Below are positions 28,500 through 37,131 of a stretch of 64,000 nt of DNA, in pieces. The stretch lies in the NCBI RefSeq assembly GCF_008271745.1, contig NZ_VKKZ01000010.1:310001-374000 (forward strand), given 5' to 3'. This stretch comes from Rufibacter glacialis. Lineage in GTDB: Bacteria; Bacteroidota; Bacteroidia; Cytophagales; Hymenobacteraceae. A program made the position numbers and the translations under genes. The stretch's first letter is position 1. Each line of letters starts with the position of its first letter. The notes beneath the pieces were generated by a model that worked only from the letters and a program-made list of their open reading frames with translations, did no database searches and was not told where the DNA came from.

Positions 28500-28934
28500 A
28501 TGAAGATAGGATTCAGCAAGCACATCAAGATCTCCTATCGGGCGGATATGCAAACGGTTATTATCCGTTGGCAACAGCCTGTCACCTTTACTGAGTTCAA
28601 GATGAACTGTTTGGCCATTCTCTCCTTGGCCAGAGAGCATACCGCCTCTTCCTGGTTGCTTGACTGTAGGTCAAAAGGGGAAATCACCCAACAGGAAAGC
28701 GACTGGCTCAGCAATGAATTTTACCCCAAGTCTTTACAGCAGGTTTCTTCCTGGGTATTGGTAGCCTGGCTACTGACTCCTCGTCAGATGCAGCGGTTGC
28801 AGGAAGGAGCATTGTCGGCGGTTTCCTCTGATTGCCCTGATGTTTGCCGCAAGGCGTTCCTGACCGAGCACGAAGCCGTGAAATGGCTGGAAGATTCGGT
28901 GGCGCAGATAGAGCATCGCAAAGCGGATCAATAA
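28500..28934 (+). CDS. Hypothetical protein, SpoIIAA/STAS-like
   Basis: A 144-residue cytosolic protein. Its pattern, with a strand (IKISYRADMQTVIIRWQQPVTFTEF), a helix and then SSWLLDCRSKGEITQQESDWL, resembles the SpoIIAA-like STAS fold, where the D after the second strand precedes a short helix. No phosphorylatable Ser motif is obvious. It is not near the partner-switching genes at 52-55 kb. The assignment is by eye and tentative. Confidence 0.5.
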   Translation: MKIGFSKHIKISYRADMQTVIIRWQQPVTFTEFKMNCLAILSLAREHTASSWLLDCRSKGEITQQESDWLSNEFYPKSLQQVSSWVLVAWLLTPRQMQRLQEGALSAVSSDCPDVCRKAFLTEHEAVKWLEDSVAQIEHRKADQ

Positions 28935-28993
28935 AAACCTCCCCACCCCAACCTGTCTGGCTTCTCTTCCAGGCCTCTCGGCCCCCATAAGCT

Positions 28994-29035
28994 CCGTTTT
29001 TTAACCCTCATTCCTGGAAAACACCCGTTAAATGG
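28994..29035. repeat. Dispersed palindrome, copy 9 (degenerate)
   Basis: CCGTTTTTTAACCC and GAAAACACCCGTTAAATGG about 60 bases after the upstream stop codon. The rest of the gap to 29218 has no gene. Confidence 0.45.
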
Positions 29036-29218
29036 GAAACTCCTTCTGCTTTACCCATGGTGCTAATCCAGGTAGCGGGAGACCGGCCTGGTGGCCTGCC
29101 CATTAGAGTAACAAGGGCAACCAGTGAACCGTTGTCTTTTACAAGCGGTCTCAGGCGCAGCCGGCCGTGGCGGCCAACCTAAGTGATTTCTGGCTGTTTT
29201 TCTAAAAACGATGTGTAA

Positions 29219-29497
29219 ATGAAACCTACCCTCAGCATAGAATATTGCCCCAAATGCGGCTGGATGCTTCGGGCTGCTTATATGGCCCAGGAACTGCTCA
29301 CCACCTTCACTGATGAGGTGAAAGGGGTGCTGCTGGAACCTAGTGAGACCAGCGGAACCTACCTGATCAAAATCAATGACCAAATCATCTTTGACAGGAG
29401 GGCAGCCGGGCGGTTCCCGGAAATAAAAGAACTCAAGCAGCTCGTCCGTGACCAGGTAGCCCCGGAGAAAAGCTTGGGCCATTCAGACCGGAAGTGA
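29219..29497 (+). CDS. SelT/SelW/SelH (Rdx) domain protein
   Basis: A 92-residue thioredoxin-like protein of the Rdx family. The redox motif is C10-P-K-C13 in EYCPKCGWMLRA, so cysteine replaces the selenocysteine found in SelW. The rest follows the family's strand-turn pattern: GVLLEPSETSGTYLIKIND and FDRRAAGRFPEIKELKQLVRD. The redox partner is unknown. The gene lies alone. Confidence 0.85.
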   Translation: MKPTLSIEYCPKCGWMLRAAYMAQELLTTFTDEVKGVLLEPSETSGTYLIKINDQIIFDRRAAGRFPEIKELKQLVRDQVAPEKSLGHSDRK

Positions 29498-29735
29498 TCC
29501 GCAAGTGGGCCTTGAAAGACCGCTGGATTGGGAAGTAAAAACATACCCTCCCTAAGGCATAGGAGTAGGGCTGCCTAGGATTCTGCTAGGAAGAGGCCGT
29601 TGCGCGGCAAAGGAGGAAAGGTGCCTGGTTTTCCTCAGTAAACATGGGGAACAATAAGCCAAAAGCGCTATACTTGGGTTTTCTAACCCCGCCGGTAGCT
29701 TCCGGTTCGGCAACTATCCTAAACCACAAGAATCC

Positions 29736-30608
29736 ATGCGTAAACTCCTCCTCTCTCTTTTCCTGCTTCTTTCAGGGCAGGCAATGGCCCAGCAAGGTGT
29801 ACTCAGGGAAAGCCTGAAAGCCAAAAGCAAGATCCTGGGCCATGAGGTGAACTACTCCATCTACCTGCCCTCAGATTACACGGCCTCTAACCGCCGCTAC
29901 CCGGTCCTGTACCTGTTGCACGGCTACACCGATGACGAGACCGGCTGGACCCAATTTGGCGAAGCCCACCTGATTGCAGACCGGCTCATGCAAGCCGGCC
30001 AGATCCCGCCCATGCTTATAGTGATGCCAGACGCAGACGTGAGCTGGTACGTGAACAGTGTAGACGGCAAGGTGAAGTATGAGGATTTCTTCGTGAAGGA
30101 ATTCATTCCCTTTATTGACAAAGAATACCGCACCCGAAGCGCCAAGGAAGCCAGGGCAGTGGCCGGGCTTTCCATGGGAGGTTATGGGTCGCTTATCATG
30201 GCCATGAAGTACCCCGGCTTGTTCGCCGCGGCAGCCCCGCTCAGTGCCGCCGTCTTCACCAATGAGGAGTTCAAGAACATGCCAGAGGGCAACTACAACC
30301 GAACCTTCGCGGCTATTTATGGCCCGCACCCCCCAGGAGAAGAGCGCCTGAGCAACCACTGGAACCAGAATTCTATCCTGAAAATCATTGAGACGGCCCC
30401 GGCAGATTCGCTTAAGAAAGTGAAGTACTACATTGACTGCGGAGACGACGATTTCCTCATCAAGGGGAACATGGCCCTGCACGCAGCCCTTATTGACAAG
30501 AAGGTAGCGCATGAGTTCAGGGTTAGGGACGGCGGCCACACCTGGACCTACTGGCGTACCGCTTTGCCGGAGGTCCTTAAGTTTGTGGGCACCAGTTTTC
30601 ACCGGTAA
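29736..30608 (+). CDS. Secreted alpha/beta-hydrolase esterase (esterase D-like)
   Basis: An exported serine hydrolase of 290 residues. A signal peptide (LLLSLFLLLSGQAMAQ) precedes the esterase fold seen in feruloyl, enterochelin and S-formylglutathione esterases. The nucleophile is Ser146 in GLSMGGYGS. The oxyanion region is in YLLHGYTDDETGW. The Asp (CGDDDFL) and the His in RDGGHTWTYW complete a plausible triad. Substrate is unknown; carbohydrate-ester hydrolysis is common in relatives. Confidence 0.88.
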   Translation: MRKLLLSLFLLLSGQAMAQQGVLRESLKAKSKILGHEVNYSIYLPSDYTASNRRYPVLYLLHGYTDDETGWTQFGEAHLIADRLMQAGQIPPMLIVMPDADVSWYVNSVDGKVKYEDFFVKEFIPFIDKEYRTRSAKEARAVAGLSMGGYGSLIMAMKYPGLFAAAAPLSAAVFTNEEFKNMPEGNYNRTFAAIYGPHPPGEERLSNHWNQNSILKIIETAPADSLKKVKYYIDCGDDDFLIKGNMALHAALIDKKVAHEFRVRDGGHTWTYWRTALPEVLKFVGTSFHR

Positions 30609-30631
30609 GGTTTCTTTCAACAGGTACCATT

Positions 30632-30684
30632 CAGAAAGGCGTTGAGGGTTGGTTTCTCAGAAACAAGCCTTAAACGCCTTTCTG
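30632..30684. terminator. Hairpin after the esterase gene; palindrome copy 10
   Basis: CAGAAAGGCGTT at 30632-30643 pairs perfectly with AACGCCTTTCTG at 30673-30684. The inner part (GGTTTCTCAGAAACAAGCC) carries the family core. It lies 23 bases after the stop. Confidence 0.75.
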
Positions 30685-30828
30685 GTTCTGGGGCTGCCTT
30701 TGGGGCCTTTTGTAGAAGAGGTTCCTGGTGAATAGAATATCTTATATACCCAAAAAGCAGTATAAGTCTAATGACAAAAGATAGTCTCAGGCGAACCTGA
30801 GGCCAGAATAAACTTCTACTGCTAACAT

Positions 30829-32175
30829 ATGCTTCATATACAAGAACTTACCCTTAACATTCCGGAAACCAGAAAGCCCCGGGTCGTGATTATTGGCGGC
30901 GGGTTTGGCGGCGTGAACCTGGCCAAGAAGTTATCAGGGAAAGAGTTTCAGGTGGTCATGTTTGACCGGCAGAACTACCACGGTTTTTGGCCGCTTCTGT
31001 ACCAGGTAGCCACAGCGGGCCTGGAGCCAGACGCCATTGCGGAGCCCCTCCGGAAAATGTTTGACGAGGACTTTGAGGATTTCCATTTCCGGCAGGTGAA
31101 AGTGACGAGCGTAAACCCTGCCACCAAGACGGTTTCTACCTTGGTAGGCGATCTGGCCTATGATTTTGTGGTCATTGCCACGGGTACCAAATCCAATTAC
31201 TTCGGGAACGAGCAAATCAAGAAATACTCTTTCCCGCTCAAGCAGATCCCAGACGCCCTGAACCTGCGCAGCCAGTTGCTGCAGTCGTTTGAGCAGGCCA
31301 ACATGATCAGAGACCCTGAGGTGCGCCAAAGCCTCCTGAACATTGTGATTGTAGGGGGCGGCCCCACCGGCGTGGAACTGGCCGGCTCGCTGGCCGAGAT
31401 GCGCAAGCACGTGCTGCCCGGCGATTATCCTGGCATGGACTTCAGCAAGATGAATATTTACCTGGTAGAGGGGCTTGACCGCGTGCTGCCGCCCATGTCA
31501 CCAGAGTCAAGTGCCACCACCAAGCGCTACCTGGAAGAGATAGGCGTCAACATCAAGCTGAACACCCTGGTAGAGTCTTATGATGGGGAGATAGTCACCT
31601 TCAAGGGTGGCGAGCAGATCAGGACCCAGACCCTGATTTGGGCAGCGGGGGTTTCCGGCGCCCAGATTGCCGGCTTACCGCCTGAATCCAGCGAGAAGGG
31701 GAGGTACCTGGTGAACACCTTTAACCAGGTGCTGGGTTTCAACGATATCTTCGCCATTGGCGACATCGCCTTCATGAAGACCGAAGAATACCCCAGAGGA
31801 CACCCTGGAGTGGCGCAGCCAGCGATTCAGCAAGGCAAGCACCTGGCCAAGAACATCCGCCACCTGGTCCGGAATGAACCGCTGGAACCCTTTGAGTATT
31901 TTGACAAAGGGTCGCTGGCCATCATAGGCCGGAACCGGGCGGTAGCTGACTTGCCCAAGAACATGCACCTGAAAGGCTTCATTGCCTGGATGGCCTGGCT
32001 CTTCGTGCACATCTATTACCTTATTGGTTTCCGGAACAAGTTGGTTGTACTGGCCAACTGGGTGTATAAGTTCTTCACCTATGAGAGCGGTACCCGCCTA
32101 ATCATAAGACCCTTCTTAAGGAAAGAAGATGTGGCGGGGCATGATTTTGTGAGAAGGCAGGCAGATCTGGATTAA
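30829..32175 (+). CDS. ndh: Type II NADH:quinone oxidoreductase (NDH-2)
   Basis: Peripheral-membrane flavoprotein that passes electrons from NADH to quinone without proton pumping. Two dinucleotide-binding motifs are present: IIGGGFGGVNLAKKL for FAD (residues about 22-36) and IVGGGPTGVELAGSLAE for NADH (about 176-192). AIGDIAFM is the FAD ribityl-binding motif. The C-terminal FIAWMAWLFVHIYYLIGFRNKL is the amphipathic/hydrophobic membrane-anchoring helix usual in NDH-2. Length of 448 residues is normal. Confidence 0.93.
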   Translation: MLHIQELTLNIPETRKPRVVIIGGGFGGVNLAKKLSGKEFQVVMFDRQNYHGFWPLLYQVATAGLEPDAIAEPLRKMFDEDFEDFHFRQVKVTSVNPATKTVSTLVGDLAYDFVVIATGTKSNYFGNEQIKKYSFPLKQIPDALNLRSQLLQSFEQANMIRDPEVRQSLLNIVIVGGGPTGVELAGSLAEMRKHVLPGDYPGMDFSKMNIYLVEGLDRVLPPMSPESSATTKRYLEEIGVNIKLNTLVESYDGEIVTFKGGEQIRTQTLIWAAGVSGAQIAGLPPESSEKGRYLVNTFNQVLGFNDIFAIGDIAFMKTEEYPRGHPGVAQPAIQQGKHLAKNIRHLVRNEPLEPFEYFDKGSLAIIGRNRAVADLPKNMHLKGFIAWMAWLFVHIYYLIGFRNKLVVLANWVYKFFTYESGTRLIIRPFLRKEDVAGHDFVRRQADLD

Positions 32176-32217
32176 GTAGTTCCTGTGCTACTGCCCTGCC
32201 ACTAATTCTATCCATGG

Positions 32218-32246
32218 AGAGGCCTGCTAACTGCAGGCCTCTTTTC
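32218..32246 (+). terminator. Terminator after ndh
   Basis: AGAGGCCTGC pairs with GCAGGCCTCT around a 5-base loop, followed by TTTTC. It starts 43 bases after the stop. Confidence 0.8.
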
Positions 32247-32829
32247 TTATACCCTAATCTATCTTCTAGACTTTAGGAGTACCAGCCCGCTTTACCTCCT
32301 AGCTGACCATAGGTAAGTTTATGGAGTTCTTTTTCTGAACATGTCAAAAAGCATCAATAACATCCAAAATTATATCAGTTTTAGTAAATAGTATGTTTGA
32401 TTAACCCATTATTTAGATGAATTTTAATAAAACCGGGTATAAATATGATTTTTTAAATTCATCTCACTACTTAGTTTTAGGTATTATGCACTTATTTATA
32501 AGAAATTGAATAAATAAATTTGTCAATTATGAAAAAGCTGGTATATTAGATAAATAAAGCAATAAAGGAAGCTTGGCTTTTACCAAGGCTATTTGAAGGC
32601 GGATAAAAGGCAAGTAGGATTTAATTATATTGTTTTTGAAGATTTAGAATTGAAGCGTTATAAAATTTATAAATTTCATTCAATTAGTAGGAACGTTCTT
32701 GGTAAGGTCTACGTTTATGGGAGAACAACAGGGAAAGAAAGCTTTTCTGAATGGGTTTTCCTCCTTTCGTACAAACCATACATGTTCTATTCTTTGGTAA
32801 TATAATCGTACATCTGAAATCGTTAAATT
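32247..32829. other. AT-rich island without a convincing gene
   Basis: This stretch is markedly richer in A and T than the rest of the window, from about 32330 on. A 70-codon frame (32593-32805) starts with TTG; it has no recognisable motif and is not called. The composition suggests foreign or decayed DNA. Confidence 0.55.
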
Positions 32830-32985
32830 ATGAAAGCAAAAGCTACCTTCCTTAGTTACATTTCCGCCGAGAAAAGATTGAGAAAAGAACAATCTAAATC
32901 AGCCAATGCCAAGGCCAGCAAGACGAATGTTGACCAGGCCTCACAAGTAGAGAAAAGGACCTCCTTGTCATCTGCTGGTAATTAA
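32830..32985 (+). CDS. Possible small basic protein (51 aa)
   Basis: An ATG at 32830 opens a 51-residue frame with a Lys/Ala/Ser-rich product beginning MKAKATFLSYISAEKRLRKE and ending in AGN. No signal peptide or known motif is present. Codon composition is closer to the bulk genome than the AT-rich DNA before it. It is listed as a candidate only; no promoter is identified. Confidence 0.35.
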   Translation: MKAKATFLSYISAEKRLRKEQSKSANAKASKTNVDQASQVEKRTSLSSAGN

Positions 32986-33163
32986 GCCAAGCAGGTCAAC
33001 CTGACCTAGAAAAAACCACGGTATCTATATATCCCTTATTTAGTCAAATCTATTCTTTTCCAAAAAGTTATAGATAATGGGCTAGGCGACATAGTTTGCC
33101 ATCGCTTGGGTGGCTTTCTTCCAGACGCAACCCATTGATTGAATCAAACCATGAATCTAAAAG

Positions 33164-33197
33164 AAAAGCCCCCGCTGTAGTAACAGCGGGGGCTTTT
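33164..33197 (-). terminator. Terminator of the rplM-rpsI-rpsB-tsf operon
   Basis: AAAAGCCCCCGCTGT pairs with ACAGCGGGGGCTTTT around a short loop, 28 bases beyond the tsf stop on the minus strand. Confidence 0.88.
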
Positions 33198-33224
33198 GCA
33201 TAGAACCGTTGGGTTCAGAGGAGA

Positions 33225-34058
33225 TTATCCAATGGCAACACGTTTGAACTCTGTCACGGTCATGCCTTTAGACGTGTTGTCTAACAGTTTGGCAATGGTC
33301 ACAGAAGGATCTTTCACAAACTCCTGGTTCAACAGGGTGCTTTCTTTGTAGAATTTGTTCAGTTTACCTTGCGCGATTTTCTCCAGCATTTCCTCTGGTT
33401 TGCCTTCAGCGCGGGCCTGCTCTTTTCCAATCTCAATCTCACGTTGGATGGTAGCGGCATCAACTCCATCTTTGTCTACCGCGATAGGGCGCATAGCAGC
33501 AATCTGCATGGCTACGTCCTTGCCAACCTCAGACACTTCGTTTCCGCCGGTGTTGGTTAAGCCTACCAATACACCTAATTTACCGTTTGAGTGGTTGTAG
33601 GCAACCACTTTCTCAGCAGAAACAGTCTCGTAAGAAACCACGTCAATTTTCTCACCAATCTTACCCATCAGGTCAGTGATGTGGTCTTGCAGCGAGCGGC
33701 CATCTGCCTGAGGCGTAGCCAATAAGTCTTCTTTAGAACCAGACGTGTTGGCAACGGCAGCCGCCAAAACAGTTTGGGCCAATGTTTTGAAATCTTCTAC
33801 TTTAGAAACGGGCTCAGTCTCGCAGGCAAGCGCGATCACTGTTCCTACAGTACCATCAGCGTTTACCTGCGTTAAAACGGCACCTTCAGAGGTAGCGTTA
33901 TCGGCACGCTTGCTGGCAATTTTCTGGCCTTGCTTGCGGAGGATATCTTTGGCTGTTTCAAAGTCGCCGTTAGCTTCAGTCAGTGCTTTTTTGCAATCCA
34001 TCATACCTGCGCCAGTTTCCTGACGAAGTCTGTTTACATCTTGTGCTGTAATAGCCAT
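33225..34058 (-). CDS. tsf: Translation elongation factor Ts
   Basis: Nucleotide-exchange factor that recharges EF-Tu with GTP. The N-terminal UBA-like domain is clear: ITAQDVNRLRQETGAGMMDCKKALTEANGDFETAKDILR. The core has the TDPxP-region equivalent CETEPVSKVEDF. The 277 residues fit. It is the last gene of the ribosomal operon, 157 bases after rpsB, with a separate hairpin in that gap. Confidence 0.97.
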   Translation of the reverse strand: MAITAQDVNRLRQETGAGMMDCKKALTEANGDFETAKDILRKQGQKIASKRADNATSEGAVLTQVNADGTVGTVIALACETEPVSKVEDFKTLAQTVLAAAVANTSGSKEDLLATPQADGRSLQDHITDLMGKIGEKIDVVSYETVSAEKVVAYNHSNGKLGVLVGLTNTGGNEVSEVGKDVAMQIAAMRPIAVDKDGVDAATIQREIEIGKEQARAEGKPEEMLEKIAQGKLNKFYKESTLLNQEFVKDPSVTIAKLLDNTSKGMTVTEFKRVAIG

Positions 34059-34143
34059 TGTTCTTTTATTAAGAATTACGGTTAATAAGTTTCAATAGGA
34101 GGGTGGTGCTGCTTTGGCAAGCCGGCACCGGTAAGAGTAAAAA

Positions 34144-34185
34144 GAAACTGAACATCAGTGGCTAGGCTTCCTAATGTTCAGTTTC
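34144..34185 (-). promoter_or_regulatory. Inverted repeat between rpsB and tsf
   Basis: GAAACTGAACAT (34144-34155) and ATGTTCAGTTTC (34174-34185) are perfect 12-bp arms with an 18-base loop. It lies in the 157-base gap of the operon. It could be a partial terminator or a processing site that lowers tsf relative to rpsB. Confidence 0.55.
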
Positions 34186-34215
34186 CTTTAAGATAATCTT
34201 ATGAGACAAAGAGGC

Positions 34216-34977
34216 TTATTCAGCGTCAATTTTCTCCTGGATGCCTTCTTCTTCTGAACGCTTCTTCTCGGTCTCGTCTTTGTCTACTTTACGCTCAGAC
34301 AAACCTTCTTCAATGGCTTTGCCAATCAAAGAAGTGATCAGAGAGATAGACTTAGAAGCATCATCGTTGGCCGGGATTGGGAAGTCCACCAGCTCTGGGT
34401 TAGAGTTGGTATCTACAATCGCGAATACCGGCAAGTTCAGTTTCTGTGCTTCTTTGATAGCGATAGACTCACGCTTCACGTCTACAATGAACAAAGCAGC
34501 AGGAAGACGTGACAAGTCAGCGATACCACCCAACACACGGTCAAGTTTCTCACGCTCACGAGACAGCATCAAACGCTCACGCTTTGCCATGGCGGCATAG
34601 GCAGTGTTCTCTTTCACCATTTTGTCAATGGTAGACATTTTCTTCAAAGACTTACGAACCGTCTGGAAGTTAGTCAACATACCACCTAACCAACGGTCGG
34701 TCACGTAAGGCATCTTCAGGCGCTTGGCCTCTTCTGCTACTATGTCCTGGGCTTGTTTTTTGGTAGCGACAAACAAAATCTTGCGGCCAGACTTAGCAAT
34801 CTGCTTAATAGCGGAGATTGCCTCATCCAGGGAAACCAAGGTTTTGTTCAGGTCAATGATGTGGATACCGTTTTTCTCCATGAAAATGTACGGAGCCATT
34901 TTAGGATCCCATTTTCTGGTAAGGTGACCAAAGTGTACACCGGCGTCCAGTAATTCTTTATATGTGGTATTAGCCAT
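34216..34977 (-). CDS. rpsB: Small ribosomal subunit protein uS2
   Basis: Assembly-late protein of the 30S subunit, needed to bind bS1. The opening motif [23 protein letters not shown] and the later [33 protein letters not shown] are diagnostic. The 253 residues include a charged C-terminal tail ([12 protein letters not shown] type). It follows rpsI by 24 bases. Confidence 0.97.
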   Translation of the reverse strand: [253 protein letters not shown]

Positions 34978-35001
34978 GATATTGATACAGCTGATGATAT
35001 A

Positions 35002-35388
35002 TTAACGTTTAGAGAACTGGAAAGAACGACGGGCTTTGCGCTTACCGAACTTCTTACGCTCCACCATACGGGGGTCACGCGTTAAGAATCCTTCTTTTTT
35101 CAGGGCTGGACGGGTCTCAGCGTTTTCTTCCACCAAAGCTTTGGTGATGGCCAAACGAAGGGCTTCTGCCTGACCGGCAACGCCACCGCCTTTGATATTC
35201 GCCTTGATGTCGTATTTGCCAACCGCGTCAATCAGCGACAATGGCTGCTGAACGATGGTTTGCAATACTTCACTAGGGAAGTATTCCTTAATATCTCTAT
35301 CGTTAATAGTGATATTCCCTTGCCCTGACGTCATGTAGATGCGCGCCACCGAGGTTTTTCTTCTACCAGATGTATTGAGAATTTCCAT
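35002..35388 (-). CDS. rpsI: Small ribosomal subunit protein uS9
   Basis: 30S head protein whose C-terminal tail reaches the P-site tRNA. The TSGRRKTSVARIYMTSGQGNITINDRDIKEYF opening and the basic end KKFGKRKARRSFQFSKR are diagnostic. The 128 residues are standard. It follows rplM by 14 bases in the same operon. Confidence 0.97.
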   Translation of the reverse strand: MEILNTSGRRKTSVARIYMTSGQGNITINDRDIKEYFPSEVLQTIVQQPLSLIDAVGKYDIKANIKGGGVAGQAEALRLAITKALVEENAETRPALKKEGFLTRDPRMVERKKFGKRKARRSFQFSKR

Positions 35389-35402
35389 TAAATATGACTA
35401 GG

Positions 35403-35852
35403 TTATTTTGTAAGTTTTACTGTAACAGGCTGTTGTGCCTCATGTGGATGCTCTGCACCGGTGTACACGAACAGGTTGCGGAATTGCTCACGGCCCAAAC
35501 GGGTTCTTGGCAACATACCGCGTACCGCGCGCTCAACCAACAGAGTAGAAGACTTGGCCTTCAACTCCCGGGGAGTGAACGTGCGCTGACCACCTGGGTA
35601 ACCAGTGTGCGTCACGAAGGTTTTCTTGTCCCACTTCTTACCGGTCATACGCACTTTGTCTGCGTTGATCACGATCACGCTATCACCGCAGTCAGCGTTG
35701 GGCGTGAAAGAAGGTTTGTTCTTGCCGCGAAGAATCATCGCGATCTGGCTGGCCACGCGGCCAAGGGTTGAGTCTCCGGCGTCTATCACTACCCAGCCTT
35801 TGTTTGCGGCCGCCTTATTAACTGATAGCGTCTTATAACTTAAATGGTCCAT
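35403..35852 (-). CDS. rplM: Large ribosomal subunit protein uL13
   Basis: Early-assembly 50S protein. WVVIDAGDSTLGRVASQIAMILRGKNKPSFTPNADCGD and the motif HTGYPGGQR are diagnostic. The 149 residues are normal. It is first in the rplM-rpsI-rpsB-tsf operon and has a well-formed promoter upstream. Confidence 0.97.
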   Translation of the reverse strand: MDHLSYKTLSVNKAAANKGWVVIDAGDSTLGRVASQIAMILRGKNKPSFTPNADCGDSVIVINADKVRMTGKKWDKKTFVTHTGYPGGQRTFTPRELKAKSSTLLVERAVRGMLPRTRLGREQFRNLFVYTGAEHPHEAQQPVTVKLTK

Positions 35853-35906
35853 TGTAAATGGTTAACGAGTGAAAAAATAAAGTATCTCTACTTTGAAAAA
35901 TGGTCA

Positions 35907-35937
35907 CAAAGATAGGGGTATTTTTTCTGTGGTGCAA
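35907..35937 (-). promoter_or_regulatory. Promoter of the rplM operon (TTG, 20 bp, TATCTTTG)
   Basis: On the minus strand a TTG (35937-35935) and TATCTTTG (35914-35907) are separated by exactly 20 bases, a perfect Bacteroidota -33/-7 pair. The -7 element lies about 55 bases before the rplM start. Confidence 0.8.
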
Positions 35938-36015
35938 CCCGCGTTTATATTATTCCCTTGAAAACAAGGTAAATAGTTAAGGGCGGTAACAAAGGAGGGT
36001 GGCGTTCAAAGGGAA

Positions 36016-36063
36016 AATCCCGTTTCGGGCCTCCTTTCCGGAACGGAAGCCTGAAACGGGATT
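36016..36063. repeat. Dispersed palindrome, copy 11 (probable RluA-gene terminator)
   Basis: AATCCCGTTT and AAACGGGATT form a perfect outer stem. The core GGGCCTCC/GGAAGCCT is close to consensus. It lies about 190 bases beyond the pseudouridine synthase stop. No gene is seen between it and that stop. Confidence 0.65.
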
Positions 36064-36251
36064 CTTGCCCGGTAGCGGCGTTACACGGTAACGCCGGGGT
36101 GCTATGCAACAGAATGATTCTATTGTAGGAAAGCAGAATTCACAGAGACATCAGACGAGGTTTTTGGGTGGGAACAGAAGCCTCCTTCCATAGAGACTGA
36201 GCCTCTTCGGAAGCGCACGCCGTTAGGGTGGAACGCTGCCACCTTTTCGTT

Positions 36252-36965
36252 TTACCCGTTTTTCCTGAGCAGTTTCAGCAGCACCTCAAAGTCTTTGGGG
36301 TACTCGGCGGTGACCAGCAGCGGTTCGCCGTTCAGCAGGGTAAAGCCTAACTGGTAAGAGTGCAGGGCGAAGCGTTTGATGACCGGTTGTTCCTCGGTGT
36401 CTTTGGCCAGGTTGAATTTGCGCTTCAGGCTGGAGAGGAACAGGGGCTCGCCGCCGTAGAGTTCATCCTGCACAATAGACGCCTTCAGGTAGGCCAGGTG
36501 CAGCCTGATCTGGTGCATACGGCCCGTGATGGGTTTGCATTCTACCAACGTATGCCGCCCGAATTTCTCCAGCGTGGTAAAGTAGGTTTGGGCCGATTTT
36601 CCTTTGTAGGCCAGCTTGGCAATTCCTTTCAGGCCCGGCTGAATGGCGCGGTCTACCAACAAGTTGTCAAAATCATAGCTGCCCCAGGCTACGGCGTGGT
36701 AGATCTTCTGCACCTGCCGGTTCTCAAACTGCATGGAAAGATGGCGGTAGGCCTCTGGGTTCTTGGCAATGGCCAGACAGCCTGAGGTTTCCTTGTCAAG
36801 CCGGTGGCAGGCCTGGGCATCTTCATGGTACTGGCGGGCCAGGGTAAGTAGGTTGGTGGCGTTGTAAGACCGGTCTTCTAGGGTAGACAGAAAAGGAGGC
36901 TTGTTGACAACAATGAAGTCATCATTCTCAAAGACAATAAGATCGCTAAAGGCGGGTAACTTCAT
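36252..36965 (-). CDS. RluA-family RNA pseudouridine synthase
   Basis: Converts uridine to pseudouridine in rRNA or tRNA. The catalytic Asp57 lies in CHRLDKETSG. The neighbouring elements ITGRMHQIRLHLAYL and KAGIAKLAYKG-like strand are typical. The 237 residues are short: the N-terminal S4 RNA-binding domain of RluC/RluD is absent, as in the RluA-type short forms. The RNA target is unknown. Confidence 0.92.
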   Translation of the reverse strand: MKLPAFSDLIVFENDDFIVVNKPPFLSTLEDRSYNATNLLTLARQYHEDAQACHRLDKETSGCLAIAKNPEAYRHLSMQFENRQVQKIYHAVAWGSYDFDNLLVDRAIQPGLKGIAKLAYKGKSAQTYFTTLEKFGRHTLVECKPITGRMHQIRLHLAYLKASIVQDELYGGEPLFLSSLKRKFNLAKDTEEQPVIKRFALHSYQLGFTLLNGEPLLVTAEYPKDFEVLLKLLRKNG

Positions 36966-36983
36966 AGAAATGGGTATGTGGCA

Positions 36984-37042
36984 CTTGGCCTTAAGGCTGT
37001 TTCTGTCCTCCTTTTACGGAAAGAGGAGTTAAACAGGCCAAG
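36984..37042. repeat. Dispersed palindrome, copy 12 (long, upstream of the RluA gene)
   Basis: CTTGGCC pairs with GGCCAAG outside, and CTGTTTCTGTCCTCC with GGAGTTAAACAG inside. It sits just upstream of the start of the pseudouridine synthase gene, so it would be in its leader if transcription starts beyond it. Confidence 0.55.
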
Positions 37043-37090
37043 CGCCAAAAGGGCTGCAAGTTACCTAAAATTTTGGGTTAGTGGCGGAGC

Positions 37091-37128
37091 GGTTTCGGGC
37101 TTATTTGCCAAGAACGGACTTTAAACCC
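37091..37128. repeat. Dispersed palindrome, copy 13
   Basis: GGTTTCGGGC and TTTAAACCC around TTATTTGCCAAGAACG. It lies 3 bases past the histidine kinase stop codon. Confidence 0.5.
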
Positions 37129-37131
37129 ACT

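Noticed and set aside
32593-32805. 70-codon frame in the AT-rich island
   Set aside because: Needs a TTG start, has no motif, and AT-rich DNA gives odd frames by chance; mentioned only in the island entry.
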